Part shown: positions 7,053-16,812 of the stretch, one piece after another
Numbering within the stretch: position 1 is the stretch's first letter
How the letters are laid out: every line of letters begins with the position of its first letter
Assembly (NCBI GenBank): GCA_016874835.1
Contig: VGTB01000004.1
Span: 1-54,174 of the forward strand
Reading direction: 5' to 3'
Source of the DNA: Deltaproteobacteria bacterium
GTDB taxonomy: Bacteria > Desulfobacterota > Syntrophia > Syntrophales > UBA2185
Length of the DNA stretch: 54,174 nucleotides
Translations under genes and position numbers: made by a program
Notes under the pieces: generated by a model
Told to the model about the DNA's origin: nothing
Database searches by the model: none
The model's input: the letters and a program-made list of their open reading frames with translations, nothing else

Positions 7053-9086
7053 TCATGTTTTGTCATATGCATGAAACTGCATGGAAAATGTTGCTCTTCC
7101 CTGAGTTATGGAGCGGAGATCTGTCGAATATCCGAACATCGCTCTCAGGGGAACCTTCGCCTTGATCTCACTCACCGCACCTTTAGGAACAACGGCATGA
7201 ATTTCCCCACGCCTCGCGTTGATATCACCTATCACCTCTCCCATAAATTCACCGGGTGTAATAATATCCACCATCATGATCGGTTCGAGAATCACAGGAT
7301 CAGCCCGTGACAGCCCTTCTTTGACCGCTGAAGACGCAGCAATTTTATAACCGACCGGTGTGGACTCCCCCTCCTTCAAAGACCATCCCGCAATAAACAC
7401 TGTCACATCAACCACGGGATAACCGCTGATGATGCCACTGAGCATCGCTTCCTGAACACCCTCTCCTATGGCTTCATACAATTCATCGGGTATTTCCGTT
7501 TTCTCTATCTGTTTGACAATTTCGACACCGGTTCCTCTTGCCCTCGGCTCAAGGACCAATCGAACATGACCAAAATGTCTTTTTTCGCCGAGCTCCTTGT
7601 CAAACCGCCCTTCAACTTCAACCCTTTTCTGTATCGTCTCTCGATACACTACTCTGGGTTTCCCTACATTCACGTGGGCATTGAACTCCCTTCTCAGCCT
7701 GTCAATAAGTATTTCCAGATGAAGTTCTCCCATACCCGAAACCACAGTCTGGGCTGTCTCCTCTTCATACTTCACTCTGATCGTGGGATCCTCTTCAGCA
7801 AGCTTGACTAACGCGACTGCCAACTTTTCCTGATCTGCAGGTGTTTTGGCTTCAATAGCCTGGGTTATTACCGGTTCATAAAAGTCTATTGGCTCCAGGA
7901 GAATGGGATGAGACTCATCACATATGGAATTGCCCGTAGTGGTTTCTTTGAGCCCCACAACCGCAACGATATCTCCCGCGCCGCACTTATCAATCCTCTC
8001 CCTCTTGTTCGCATGCATTTTCAGGAGTCGCGCAATTTTTTCCCTCTTTCTAATGCTCACATTGTAGATGTCATCACCTGCTTTTATGAGTCCTGAATAT
8101 ACCCGGAGATATGTAAGTTTTCTTCCTTCGTCCTGCATCACCTTAAATGCAAGAGCTGCAAGAGGTTCCTTCTCGCTGCTCATCCGTACCTCTTCCTGCA
8201 TAGTGTGCGGGTTCACACCTCTGACCGGCGGGATGTCCTCCGGTGACGGAAGAAAGCTGACAACCGCATCCAGTACCGGCTGGATACCCCTGTTTTTTAA
8301 TGCAGCGCCACACATCACAGGTACCGCTTTCAGGGAGATCGTTGCCAGTCTGATCGCCTTCATTATTTCGTTCACCGAAAGTTCCCGTCCCTCAAGATAT
8401 TTTTCTGCGAGTGTATCATCAAGCTCGGCGAGAGACTCAATCAGTTTTTCCCGGTACCCTTCCGCCGAAGAAACAATATCAGCCGGAATATCCGATAACG
8501 TGTAAGACACGCCCAAGGTGCTGTCATCCCACGTGATCAGTTTCCGCTTTATCAGATCCACCACCCCCTGGAAGTATTCACCCTGCCCGTAAGGTATTTG
8601 TATGAGAAGCGGTATGGAATTAAATCTTTTTCCCATCGTGTGCACGGTACCGAAAAAGTCTGCACCGATTCTATCGATCTTGTTAATAAAAGCAATCTTG
8701 GGAACTCCATGTTTATCCGCCTGATGCCATACTGTCTCGGATTGGGGCTCAACACCGCCGACGGCGCAAAACACAACGAGGGCGCCGTCCAATACCCTCA
8801 GCGACCTTTCCACCTCCATGGTAAAGTCCACATGACCCGGTGTATCTATGATGTGTATTTCATGATTTGCCCACGTGCACGTGGTCACCGCGGAGGTAAT
8901 GGTGATCCCTCGTTCCTGCTCCTGAGGCATCCAGTCCATTGTCGCCTCGCCGTCATGAACCTCTCCCATCTTATACAATTTGCCCGTATAAAAGAGTATA
9001 CGCTCTGTCACCGTGGTTTTGCCGGCATCTATATGAGCCACAATTCCAATATTCCTTGTCCTTGAAAGCTTTGATCTTGATGCCAT
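7053..9086 (-). CDS. fusA: Elongation factor G
   Basis: Translational GTPase that drives ribosomal translocation and, with RRF, recycling. The product is 677 residues from the ATG at 9086; a TTG four codons upstream is also possible. G1 is AHIDAGKT, switch II lies in DTPGHVDF and G4 is NKID, followed by domains II-V in normal order. It is slightly shorter than E. coli EF-G (704). It is not next to rpsL, rpsG or tuf, so it may be a second EF-G copy or a relocated single copy; the rest of the genome would decide. A GerMN-domain gene lies 36 bases upstream in the same direction. Confidence 0.95.
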   Translation of the reverse strand: MASRSKLSRTRNIGIVAHIDAGKTTVTERILFYTGKLYKMGEVHDGEATMDWMPQEQERGITITSAVTTCTWANHEIHIIDTPGHVDFTMEVERSLRVLDGALVVFCAVGGVEPQSETVWHQADKHGVPKIAFINKIDRIGADFFGTVHTMGKRFNSIPLLIQIPYGQGEYFQGVVDLIKRKLITWDDSTLGVSYTLSDIPADIVSSAEGYREKLIESLAELDDTLAEKYLEGRELSVNEIMKAIRLATISLKAVPVMCGAALKNRGIQPVLDAVVSFLPSPEDIPPVRGVNPHTMQEEVRMSSEKEPLAALAFKVMQDEGRKLTYLRVYSGLIKAGDDIYNVSIRKREKIARLLKMHANKRERIDKCGAGDIVAVVGLKETTTGNSICDESHPILLEPIDFYEPVITQAIEAKTPADQEKLAVALVKLAEEDPTIRVKYEEETAQTVVSGMGELHLEILIDRLRREFNAHVNVGKPRVVYRETIQKRVEVEGRFDKELGEKRHFGHVRLVLEPRARGTGVEIVKQIEKTEIPDELYEAIGEGVQEAMLSGIISGYPVVDVTVFIAGWSLKEGESTPVGYKIAASSAVKEGLSRADPVILEPIMMVDIITPGEFMGEVIGDINARRGEIHAVVPKGAVSEIKAKVPLRAMFGYSTDLRSITQGRATFSMQFHAYDKT

Positions 9087-9122
9087 GAGCGTATCCAATC
9101 AGCAGGGGAGATTCTTCCCGCA

Positions 9123-9758
9123 TTATCCTTCCTTTGCACCCGGAGCAAGCAAGTCCTTATTCATGCCGAAGGGTTGTCTTGTGTTGATATGCCCCTTGAT
9201 AGATTCCACCTCTTTCCCGGCAACAAGCAATTTCACCATCTTGATCCCGCTGATATTACGGGTAAGAGTATTGGTAAGGGAATAGATGGTAGCCATTTCA
9301 CTGGCGCTTCCACCGGGGTGAAGCTGGAGAAGATTGCTGTCAAAGCTCACATATGCGATCTGTCTATCCCCGTCTATTCTCACACTTTCCACTGTTACTT
9401 TAGCGGGAAAGGTGTTTACCAACTTTCCTTTCGAACCTTCCAAGAGCGCTCTCACGAGCTCTCTAGCCTGGGCTTCTACATTTTCTTCTTTGGGGATGTA
9501 CCTCTTTTCCGGAACCAAGAAGCGCTCATTCGCATCGGAAAAGTAAAGGATTACCTCCAGCTTTTCCCTCTTTTTCGCGACATCATCCTTTTTGGGAGGG
9601 AATATATACTCAAAGAGAACCACAAAGAAAATGATGAGGAAAACGACAACCGATACAACGATCAAGAAAAGGAAGGATTTCTTCATCCTTTTCTTCTTTT
9701 CTTTCACCTTTCTCTCCGTTGTCCTTCTCTGTTTCTTTGTGGCCATCTTCAATTCCAT
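9123..9758 (-). CDS. GerMN-domain membrane-anchored protein
   Basis: A 211-residue protein with a strongly basic cytoplasmic N-terminus (about 1-26), one transmembrane segment (about 27-51) and an extracytoplasmic GerMN domain (about 65-200) recognised from ALLEGSKGKL, AYVSFDSN and the following hydrophobic repeat. GerMN domains occur in sporulation protein GerM and in envelope proteins of non-sporulating bacteria, often near cell-wall enzymes; the molecular function is unsettled. A second ATG at 9746 could be the start, since neither has a strong ribosome-binding site. It lies just upstream of the EF-G gene, which may be read from the same transcript. Confidence 0.8.
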   Translation of the reverse strand: MELKMATKKQRRTTERKVKEKKKRMKKSFLFLIVVSVVVFLIIFFVVLFEYIFPPKKDDVAKKREKLEVILYFSDANERFLVPEKRYIPKEENVEAQARELVRALLEGSKGKLVNTFPAKVTVESVRIDGDRQIAYVSFDSNLLQLHPGGSASEMATIYSLTNTLTRNISGIKMVKLLVAGKEVESIKGHINTRQPFGMNKDLLAPGAKEG

Positions 9759-9935
9759 TTCTTAGATGGTGGGAAAAGCGGCGATAATGTAGGGTATTTT
9801 TCCTGTGGTGTCAAGAAAAGAACGTGGACAGGCTCACGTAGAAACAGCGTGAAAAATGAAGATGTTGCTTATATCTATCTCTGAATATTTATGACAATCA
9901 TCACTGTTCAGTCACACAATCACTCGACCCGATTC

Positions 9936-10517
9936 CTATTCGGTCTTGCTGCACCCGTTTACCCACCAGTCGCTCTTATCCTTGAACCACCATTGAGAAG
10001 AGTCTGTGGTGATGATACTTTCCGCCAACATTTTCGCAGTCTCAGTATGAAGACGCTTGATCGCAAAGTCAATCCATTCCCGGCTGTATTTATTCCCGAG
10101 ATCTTCGTACTCCTTGAGCTGCAGGATCAGAGAGAGCTGGTCGGCATCATGTGCAAGAAGAGATTCTTTCGTCTCCTTTTCATTAAACTCACTCACTGCA
10201 GACTTGATCTCATCACCAAAAAACAAGGTCTCCGTAAGCTCCCCCACAGCTTTTCCCTCATTGACGGTTACATATTTTTTATACATATAATTCACGTCAC
10301 CCGTTCTCGCTTCATGGAGATCATGAACAAGGCACATCCTGAGCACTCTTAATTCATCCACATCGCGTTCAAGTTTTGTTAACACATATCCGATAAACAT
10401 CGTCCTGAGGATGTGCTCGGCCACCGATTCACAGCCGGAACCCAAAAATCGAAAGCCCGTTCTGGGCGTTCTCTTCAACATTCCAACTTCAAACAAAAAA
10501 TTTGCGATATCCTGCAT
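9936..10517 (-). CDS. HD-domain phosphohydrolase (HDDC2/YfbR-like)
   Basis: A 193-residue protein with the metal-binding HD pattern: His35 in SVAEHIL, His65-Asp66 in LVHDLHEARTGD and a later Asp at 124 or 126 in AHDADQL. This arrangement and length fit the HDDC2/YfbR group of 5'-deoxynucleotidases that hydrolyse dNMPs, but the exact substrate is inferred. The start ATG follows the stop of the upstream 72-aa gene with one base between, so the two are translationally coupled. Trp-rich residues near the C-terminus (SQWWFKDKSDWW) are unusual and unexplained. Confidence 0.85.
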   Translation of the reverse strand: MQDIANFLFEVGMLKRTPRTGFRFLGSGCESVAEHILRTMFIGYVLTKLERDVDELRVLRMCLVHDLHEARTGDVNYMYKKYVTVNEGKAVGELTETLFFGDEIKSAVSEFNEKETKESLLAHDADQLSLILQLKEYEDLGNKYSREWIDFAIKRLHTETAKMLAESIITTDSSQWWFKDKSDWWVNGCSKTE

Positions 10518-10518
10518 A

Positions 10519-10737
10519 TTATTCCTTTTTAAGTATTTTTATTCTGTTGGCCATCATTTCGGAGATTCTTTTTATTTGCATCTGAAGCGATGCAACACCT
10601 TCCGGCTTCATGGTCACTATTTTATCCAGCTGTGCCTTCCAATATTCGAGCACCAATCTCTCATTGTTTTTCAACTTTTTATCGAACCGCTCTTGCATTT
10701 CTCTAATGAAGGCGGCGCTTTCCCCTTTATCCGCCAT
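10519..10737 (-). CDS. Small helical protein of unknown function
   Basis: A 72-residue, mostly helical, charged protein (coiled-coil-like from about residue 12 to 45) with no recognised family. The ATG at 10737 is chosen because GGAGGAGA lies just upstream (seven bases away). The same frame stays open to 10983, but that extension lacks a ribosome-binding site and looks like chance sequence containing one hydrophobic stretch. It is coupled to the HD phosphohydrolase gene by a one-base gap and may work with it; no function can be assigned. Confidence 0.65.
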   Translation of the reverse strand: MADKGESAAFIREMQERFDKKLKNNERLVLEYWKAQLDKIVTMKPEGVASLQMQIKRISEMMANRIKILKKE

Positions 10738-11091
10738 TACCAGGTCTCCTCCAATCAATTGAATCTGAAATAATGAGAGACTTTCATTTTTCATCCGTTT
10801 ACTTGCGTTTCCTTCTACCACTGCCTTAGAAAAAATGAAACTCATTATTTTATACACTCCCGTGAGCACAAAAAATGTGAATAAAACACATCTGCGAAAA
10901 TTCATAACCACGTCATATATCCTTTGCGAACACAAATTTCCCCTGCCGCATAATCTCATATCATCAAATTTCACTTTGCACACACAAAGATATTGTGCTA
11001 AGTTAACTCGCCAAAAAGATTATATAACCTGATAAAATAAAACTCCTTCTACAGCGTCACATCGATGCATTTTGTTCATGGAGTTACTATT
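10738..11091. other. Divergent intergenic region
   Basis: It separates the leftward small gene from the rightward LysM gene and must hold promoters for both. AT-rich segments such as TATATAACC near 11022-11031 could be a -10 region for the rightward gene, but I cannot pair one confidently with a -35. No repeat or RNA gene is seen. Confidence 0.5.
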
Positions 11092-12744
11092 ATGGCACCT
11101 CTCTATTACAGGAATTTCTCCATAATCCTCTTCTGTATCTGTGTCTCGATCCTCACCCCTCAACATATCCTCGCACAAAAGGAAGACACCGCCCATCTAC
11201 TGCTTAAAAAAACCGCTGTTTCTCCCGGAAAAACCCGCAGTTATGTAGTAAAAAAGGGGGAGTGGATATTTGAAATAATGCGGAAAGAAGCGGGAATTAC
11301 ATCACATAGATTTTCAATAATAAAAAAACTCAATCCTACCTTAAAAAATGTGCATAAAATATACCCGGGGCAGGTGTTAATTCTCCCCGAAATAGAACCT
11401 CCCGCAAGGGAAGATACCTCCTTAGGAACAGACTATTTCATCCAAAAGGGAGATTCGATAACCCGTGTTGCAACCCGGCATTTAAAGGTAACGTCAAAGG
11501 ATATAATCAAGACGGTGAATGCAATCAAGCGGCTAAATCCGAATATTAAAAACTACGATAAAATCTATCCGGGACAGGTTTTGCATTTACCCAGAAAATC
11601 AATCGTGATCACGAAACAGGCAGACCAGCCCGGAAAAACTGAGGAGACCGTACCCGAAAAAGAACCAAAAGAAAAAAAAGCATCACTTCCCGAAGCGAGC
11701 CTTGCTCTCGTAAGCTCAATCATTACTCAAATGAACGGGTCTCTTGTGAGAACCGGTTCTTATTATATTCCCCTCCCGCAGATGGGCCAGGTGACAATCG
11801 ACTGCACCGCGATACCGGTCGCCGAACTTGATGATGGAAGCACGATTCTGATCGATTTTTTTGATCGAATACCGGAGTCCCTCAAACAAATGATCCAGAG
11901 TAACTGGAAAAACTATCGAGCCATAAAGGTGAGCAGCGAGGGGGACAGTACCGCAACGATTATGAATAAGATTATAGGTGCCTCAAATTCGTATACCATG
12001 ACAAAAGCTGAAAAACCGTTGGTCATCGGCGATACCCCCCCTGTTTCGATTTCTATTGACTGGCTCATTACAAAGAAACCATCGCCAGAGACCAAACCCT
12101 TTTCTCAAGCGCTTTCCTTTGTTTCTGGCGATTCACAATTGCTTCCCGGACCTGTGATTCACTATGCGAACAGAAAGGGATTCATCATTACGGAAATCAT
12201 GAATAACCGCAGTGTGGCGAGAGCAGCGGACGAAAAATCGACAGCGCCCGATATCACGATTCTGAATGCCGCTACCAATATTGATTTCGTTCGCCTACTC
12301 CTCACTAAGTTCGGGTATTCTCCCTCAAGGGACGTGGAAATCGGGATATTCGATACCGCAAAGGATGGTTTCAACGTTTCCGTGAGAACTGACATCCTGG
12401 TAAAGAAAGGAGAAAGGCAGATATTGATCTTTTCAAGAAAAATTCCTCAACAATTCATTGATAATCTGAAAAGCAAAGGCACGGATGTCTTTTTCATTGA
12501 GGAAGGAGAAAGTCGTAAAACCGTCATCGAAAAGGCACTCTCGGCGGTGAACACTCCTTTTTCATTCGGCAATTTCTCATTCTCAATTCCGGAAAAAACC
12601 GCACACCCAAGATGCGCCATCAACTTCTCCGCCTTTAAAATCACACAGGATAAAGAGAATTTGTATCTCATAGACTTCGATATGGACCGTGAAATATATG
12701 GACTGCTCAACGGCAGATGGGAGGTGAAAGCAGCCAGGTATTGA
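11092..12744 (+). CDS. Exported protein with two LysM domains
   Basis: A 550-residue protein with an N-terminal signal peptide (hydrophobic stretch about 8-22, probable cleavage after ILAQ). Two LysM peptidoglycan-binding modules follow, at about 50-99 and 114-167, each ending in YPGQVL.LP. A proline/lysine linker and a long C-terminal part (about 190-550) of unknown fold complete it; there is no recognised hydrolase motif. It likely sits in the periplasm bound to murein. The ATG at 11092 is preferred to 11065 because GGAG lies eight bases upstream and the signal peptide then begins normally. Its stop overlaps the start of the next gene, so the three genes to 14853 form an operon. Confidence 0.8.
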   Translation: MAPLYYRNFSIILFCICVSILTPQHILAQKEDTAHLLLKKTAVSPGKTRSYVVKKGEWIFEIMRKEAGITSHRFSIIKKLNPTLKNVHKIYPGQVLILPEIEPPAREDTSLGTDYFIQKGDSITRVATRHLKVTSKDIIKTVNAIKRLNPNIKNYDKIYPGQVLHLPRKSIVITKQADQPGKTEETVPEKEPKEKKASLPEASLALVSSIITQMNGSLVRTGSYYIPLPQMGQVTIDCTAIPVAELDDGSTILIDFFDRIPESLKQMIQSNWKNYRAIKVSSEGDSTATIMNKIIGASNSYTMTKAEKPLVIGDTPPVSISIDWLITKKPSPETKPFSQALSFVSGDSQLLPGPVIHYANRKGFIITEIMNNRSVARAADEKSTAPDITILNAATNIDFVRLLLTKFGYSPSRDVEIGIFDTAKDGFNVSVRTDILVKKGERQILIFSRKIPQQFIDNLKSKGTDVFFIEEGESRKTVIEKALSAVNTPFSFGNFSFSIPEKTAHPRCAINFSAFKITQDKENLYLIDFDMDREIYGLLNGRWEVKAARY

Positions 12745-13718
12745 AAGTAAAAGGAATAGCCCTATTTTCCGGTGGACTGGATAGTATCTTAGCCGTAAAA
12801 GTTATTCAGCAACAGGGTATCGATGTTATGGGGGTTACATACGAAACCCCCTTTTTTAGTTCCCGGAATGCAAAGATCGCCGCAGAAAAGATATCACTTC
12901 CCCTCAGTACAATGGATATTACAGGGGTGTATCTCGAGATGTTGAAAGCGCCCCGCTACGGCTACGGGAAAAACATGAACCCCTGTATCGATTGCCACAC
13001 CATGATGTTGACATTTACCGGCAAGATCATGGAAGAGTCGGGGGCAGACTTCATTTTTACGGGAGAAGTCCTTGGTCAACGTCCCATGTCCCAGAACAGG
13101 CAGTCTCTCCATATTGTCGCAAAGAACTCGGGGTATCATGAATACATCCTCCGTCCCCTGAGCGCCAGACTTCTCCCGGAGACGAAACCTGAAATTGAAG
13201 GAAAAGTGGATCGTCAGCAGCTTTTAGCCCTCAGGGGGAAAGGGAGAAAAGGACAGATCGAGCTGGCACGATACTACGGGATAAGCAGTTATACCGCTCC
13301 CGCGGGCGGCTGTCTGCTCACAGATCCCGGGTTTTCCAAAAGGCTCCGTGATCTCTTCACACACGCAAAGAATTTCAGCATCAGGGACATTGAGCTGCTC
13401 AAATACGGGAGACATTTCCGCATCGATGAAAATACCAAGATAATAGTAGGACGAAACAGCACCGACAACCGGGCACTGATGAACCTTGCTCACGACAAAG
13501 ACTCTGTGATACACATCCCCCAGATCCCTGGACCAATCACTTTAATACCGAACAGCTGTGATGATTCCACTCTGGATTACGGTGCTTCGCTGTGCGCTCT
13601 TTACAGCGACGCCCCCAAAGACAGGGAGGTAGATGCCATCTGCAGAACCGGAAATACGATCAGGCATATCCGGATTAAACCTTTCCGTAAAGAAGATGCC
13701 GAGAACCGGATGCTATAA
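12741..13718 (+). CDS. PP-loop tRNA-thiolation-like protein with NFACT-R domain
   Basis: ATP-pyrophosphatase-type protein of 325 residues related to MnmA/ThiI tRNA sulfurtransferases. The PP-loop SGGLDS is at 10-15. Cysteines 82 and 85 lie in NPCIDCH and a third, Cys190, in APAGGCLLTD. The spacing resembles the two catalytic cysteines of MnmA. The C-terminal part (about 220-280) has the KIIVGRNSTDN pattern of the NFACT-R (DUF814) RNA-binding domain. A role in sulfur transfer to tRNA is inferred; the target base is unknown. The TTG at 12741 gives a family-like N-terminus and overlaps the LysM stop by four bases; an ATG at 12717 is possible. It overlaps the next gene by 23 bases. Confidence 0.8.
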   Translation: MKVKGIALFSGGLDSILAVKVIQQQGIDVMGVTYETPFFSSRNAKIAAEKISLPLSTMDITGVYLEMLKAPRYGYGKNMNPCIDCHTMMLTFTGKIMEESGADFIFTGEVLGQRPMSQNRQSLHIVAKNSGYHEYILRPLSARLLPETKPEIEGKVDRQQLLALRGKGRKGQIELARYYGISSYTAPAGGCLLTDPGFSKRLRDLFTHAKNFSIRDIELLKYGRHFRIDENTKIIVGRNSTDNRALMNLAHDKDSVIHIPQIPGPITLIPNSCDDSTLDYGASLCALYSDAPKDREVDAICRTGNTIRHIRIKPFRKEDAENRML

Positions 13719-14853
13719 TCTCTTTACTGCTTTTTTCCGGCTGGGATTGACCTCATTTGGGGGACCGGCCATGGTGGCTTACATTCGCGAGCTCTCCGTA
13801 GTCCGCAAGAAATGGCTTGATGAAGAATCCTTCAAACACGGGGTATCTCTCTGTCAGGCGATCCCCGGTGCGACCGCCATGCAAATGGCTGGATACGTGG
13901 GATTGCAAATTCGGGGATTGAAAGGAGCGTTTGTATCATTTGCGGGATTCGGCCTTCCCGCTTTTCTCTTTATGACCTTTCTGGCTGCTCTCTACAGCAG
14001 ATATCATATCCTTCCCGAGGTCAAATCAATTTTCAACGGGCTTCAGGTCATTGTCACGGCGATCGTCCTGAATGCCACCTATTCATTCGGCAAAGGCAGT
14101 GTCACGAGTATCACCGGTCTTCTTATCGTTCTTTTCTCGGCCGCCCTGTTCTTTGCGGGCGTAACACCCTTTCTCATTATACTGATGGCCGCTTTTATCA
14201 ATATTGTTATTGACCGGAATCGTCCGGAATCGCACGCCACTTCAGCCTTCGAGCCCTTCAACAAATTTCAATTGTGTAAGGGACCACTCACCATTTTTTT
14301 GTTCGGTACCTTTTTCGGTGTACTCATATACTTCCTGAATACCGATCTTTTCTCACTTGCAGTCATCATGGCCAAGATCGACCTCTTCGCCTTTGGTGGC
14401 GGATTTTCCGCACTCCCTCTGATGTTTCATGAAATTGTCACGGTAAAGGCATGGCTGAGTGACCAGACGTTTATGGATGGGATCGCCCTCGGCCAGGTGA
14501 CTCCCGGCCCCATCGTGATTACCGCGGCCTTCGTAGGGTATCTCGTGCAGGGGCTGGCAGGGGCTGTGACAGCCACATTGGCAATTTTCACGCCTTCATT
14601 CTTCATGCTCGTTGCTCTTGCTCCCCTGTACGAGCGAATGAAAGGGTCACCCCGCTTCCTTACGGCTACACAGGGTATCCTTTCCTCATTCGTCGGACTC
14701 CTGATCTACATCAGCATTCAATTCGCCATGCTCGTACCGTGGGACATTATCAGAATTTCCACGGTAATTGCCGCTCTCATCGCATTGCTCGGAAAAGTTG
14801 ATCTGCAGTATGTTGTACTCGCAGGAGCGTGCATCTCTCTCTTTATTTTCTGA
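13696..14853 (+). CDS. chrA: ChrA-family chromate/anion transporter
   Basis: Long-form (two-domain) CHR transporter of 385 residues with about ten membrane segments. Each half begins with the signature region: FFRLGLTSFGGPAMVAYI in the first and IDLFAFGGGFSALPLMFHE in the second. Each is followed by a GxxxAQ/GQ and PGP-type motif (LCQAIPGATAMQ; LGQVTPGPIVIT). Family members export chromate by proton antiport, but many have other anion substrates, so the substrate is not certain. The start at 13696 overlaps the preceding gene by 23 bases; a longer in-frame start at 13633 would add a non-conserved segment and is unlikely. Confidence 0.9.
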   Translation: MPRTGCYNLFTAFFRLGLTSFGGPAMVAYIRELSVVRKKWLDEESFKHGVSLCQAIPGATAMQMAGYVGLQIRGLKGAFVSFAGFGLPAFLFMTFLAALYSRYHILPEVKSIFNGLQVIVTAIVLNATYSFGKGSVTSITGLLIVLFSAALFFAGVTPFLIILMAAFINIVIDRNRPESHATSAFEPFNKFQLCKGPLTIFLFGTFFGVLIYFLNTDLFSLAVIMAKIDLFAFGGGFSALPLMFHEIVTVKAWLSDQTFMDGIALGQVTPGPIVITAAFVGYLVQGLAGAVTATLAIFTPSFFMLVALAPLYERMKGSPRFLTATQGILSSFVGLLIYISIQFAMLVPWDIIRISTVIAALIALLGKVDLQYVVLAGACISLFIF

Positions 14854-14930
14854 CAGCAAAGATTACAAAGATCCGTTTCCCCCAAAGCGTCCGATAATAA
14901 TTCAGATCATATGTGTATCGCATCTCATGT

Positions 14931-16466
14931 TCATGATTGCGGCAGATGCTGGGGTCTCAGCAAATCCTGAACGTTCTTTACCGGATTAAACGTCTCAATG
15001 GGAACCTCCACAAAAACAGTGATCCAGTCAGCCATGGAACCATTCCATAGACCGGGAAATTCCAGGGCTTTGATATCACTGCCTCTCTCAGATTTTTTCG
15101 AGATACAATGGGCATCCCGATCAACGAAGTCTTGCAGATTGAATTTTCGGGATCTGAAATCTCTGACCCCACAGGCTAAATCAACAGGATTGAAATGGGT
15201 TGAAGATGCCCATATTTTACGTTGCTGTTCCGAATCAGAATCTATCTGAGATTCCTCCACTATCTGGAGGGACTGCGTTCCATCTTCCTCATCCACCCAA
15301 AACGGTCCGCCTCCCGGCTCTCCTTCGTTCCTGACCATACCGCACACACGGATAGGTCTGTTCAGTTTTCTATAGATAAAATGGCATTTATCCCTGAGGG
15401 AAAAACCGGCAAACTCCGGTGGGAAAACCATGTACAGACGCTTTTCACAAAATGTTGACATGTCCAGCACGGTATCTTCATCAACCATCCCTGAAGCCAA
15501 CAGATCCAGATACCTGAAAATCTCTTTCTGAAGCTGAACAAGCAAGCCTGCCAGGAGTTTTTTGTATATTACGGTAATATGTTTCAATCCGTCCGGGACA
15601 ACATTATCGATATTCTTTACTAAAATGATATCACCATCAATCCCGTCCAGATTTTCAAGAAGTGCCCCGTGTCCACCGGGGCGAAACACAAGTTGACCCT
15701 GCGGATCGCGAAAAGGCACGTTATCACTGCTCACCGCGATGGTATTTGTGGAAGACCGCTGTGTAGAAAAAGCAAGATCGAACGTCACACCGTACTTGTC
15801 CTCATACACACCTTTCACCTCGGACACATGGAGTATCACCATATTTAAATGTTCTTCCGATACAGTGAAGTGGATCCGGCACACATTATTGATATCCCGC
15901 GCATAGTGCACCGCTTCCACGATATGCTCCTGCAGGGAAGTCCTGCTGCCTTCCGGATATCGATGAAATTTCAAGAGCGCTTTGGGAAGGCTGCCATAGT
16001 TCAAACCCCTTGACGTGATAATATAGCTTATCAGTTCAACCAATCTTCTGGATTCGATCAGATCCTCGATATCTTGACCATCACGGGATATGATATCCTT
16101 TAAGTCCCCAAAAAAAGCATATATTTTTAAGTCACCAAAGAATTTTTCGCCTTCATCTGCAGATTCGAAACCTCCATGTTCGATGCATTTATGCCAGTCT
16201 CTGAACATGCGAGACGCCGCTCCCGAAGCGGGAACAAACTTCAGCACCCTCCCACCACCGGCTGCCTCATCGTACAGCTCTACAATAGAATCAATATCCC
16301 GTTTTTTAAGCGTTTCGATACCATCGCTGATTGTACATGGTCTGTTCAGCCTGACCGGAGATACTCCTCTCCGGAAAATTTCGATCTGTTCCCTCACCCT
16401 TTCAACGGTAAGTCCCTCTGATTCAATTTGTCTTATATCCGCGTCAGTAAATAACACTCCCGTCAA
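14931..16466 (-). CDS. DUF4301 protein, nucleotidyltransferase-like
   Basis: A 511-residue soluble protein of the DUF4301 family. Two segments recall sugar-nucleotide pyrophosphorylases of the UDPGP type. KFVPASGAASRM (76-87) resembles the nucleotide-binding loop. FRPGGHGALLENLD and DIILVKNIDNV (261-289) resemble the HPPGHGD and VKNIDN motifs of that fold. A role in activating a sugar or similar phosphate is inferred only. The start is TTG at 16466 with GGGAGGA seven bases upstream. The gene stands alone between ChrA (convergent) and the FHA/PP2C/kinase set (upstream, same strand, 346-base gap). Confidence 0.75.
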   Translation of the reverse strand: MTGVLFTDADIRQIESEGLTVERVREQIEIFRRGVSPVRLNRPCTISDGIETLKKRDIDSIVELYDEAAGGGRVLKFVPASGAASRMFRDWHKCIEHGGFESADEGEKFFGDLKIYAFFGDLKDIISRDGQDIEDLIESRRLVELISYIITSRGLNYGSLPKALLKFHRYPEGSRTSLQEHIVEAVHYARDINNVCRIHFTVSEEHLNMVILHVSEVKGVYEDKYGVTFDLAFSTQRSSTNTIAVSSDNVPFRDPQGQLVFRPGGHGALLENLDGIDGDIILVKNIDNVVPDGLKHITVIYKKLLAGLLVQLQKEIFRYLDLLASGMVDEDTVLDMSTFCEKRLYMVFPPEFAGFSLRDKCHFIYRKLNRPIRVCGMVRNEGEPGGGPFWVDEEDGTQSLQIVEESQIDSDSEQQRKIWASSTHFNPVDLACGVRDFRSRKFNLQDFVDRDAHCISKKSERGSDIKALEFPGLWNGSMADWITVFVEVPIETFNPVKNVQDLLRPQHLPQS

Positions 16467-16812
16467 GTTTAAATCCTCCCTTTCGCCGAAATGGCGCCAT
16501 CAGTTCCACTAAACACCTCTTTTTTACACACTAAAAAAGGTGCCCTTGATTCCTGCACAAAATAAGAGCACCTCTTCCGAACTTCGCAATGATCCTACTG
16601 ATAACGATCCAAGTGTATACTATTTTTTTTTGATTTTTTTTGTCTCGTTCCTGCGCAGCGTGTTCTTTTCTCTTAACAGCCGCGAGATATTTTTTTGTCT
16701 TCTGGAAATTCTTTTCTTCGTCACCGAAGACCCTTGCCTCTATGGAATTGTAAAAATTTTTTTATATCACCCTCAACGATGAAGGAACAGTCGTGATATT
16801 GGGAAAAACGTC
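16467..16812. other. Intergenic region, T-rich
   Basis: No gene is seen. It contains an AT-rich imperfect hairpin at 16514-16542 (CACC...T6/A6...GGTG) and a run of nearly continuous T on the plus strand around 16622-16641. A possible leftward hairpin lies just after the FHA gene (about 16762-16797; GTGATAT pairing with ATATCAC), but no clean T run follows, so I do not call it a terminator. The promoter of the DUF4301 gene should lie here but is not recognisable. Confidence 0.4.

Noticed and set aside
10738-10983. N-terminal extension of the 72-aa protein, with a hydrophobic stretch
   Set aside because: A strong GGAGGAGA precedes the ATG at 10737, while the upstream starts have none.
16514-16542. 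AT-rich hairpin upstream of the DUF4301 gene
   Set aside because: A-tract pairing with T-tract and a bulge; weak stem with no T run beyond it, so not called as a terminator.
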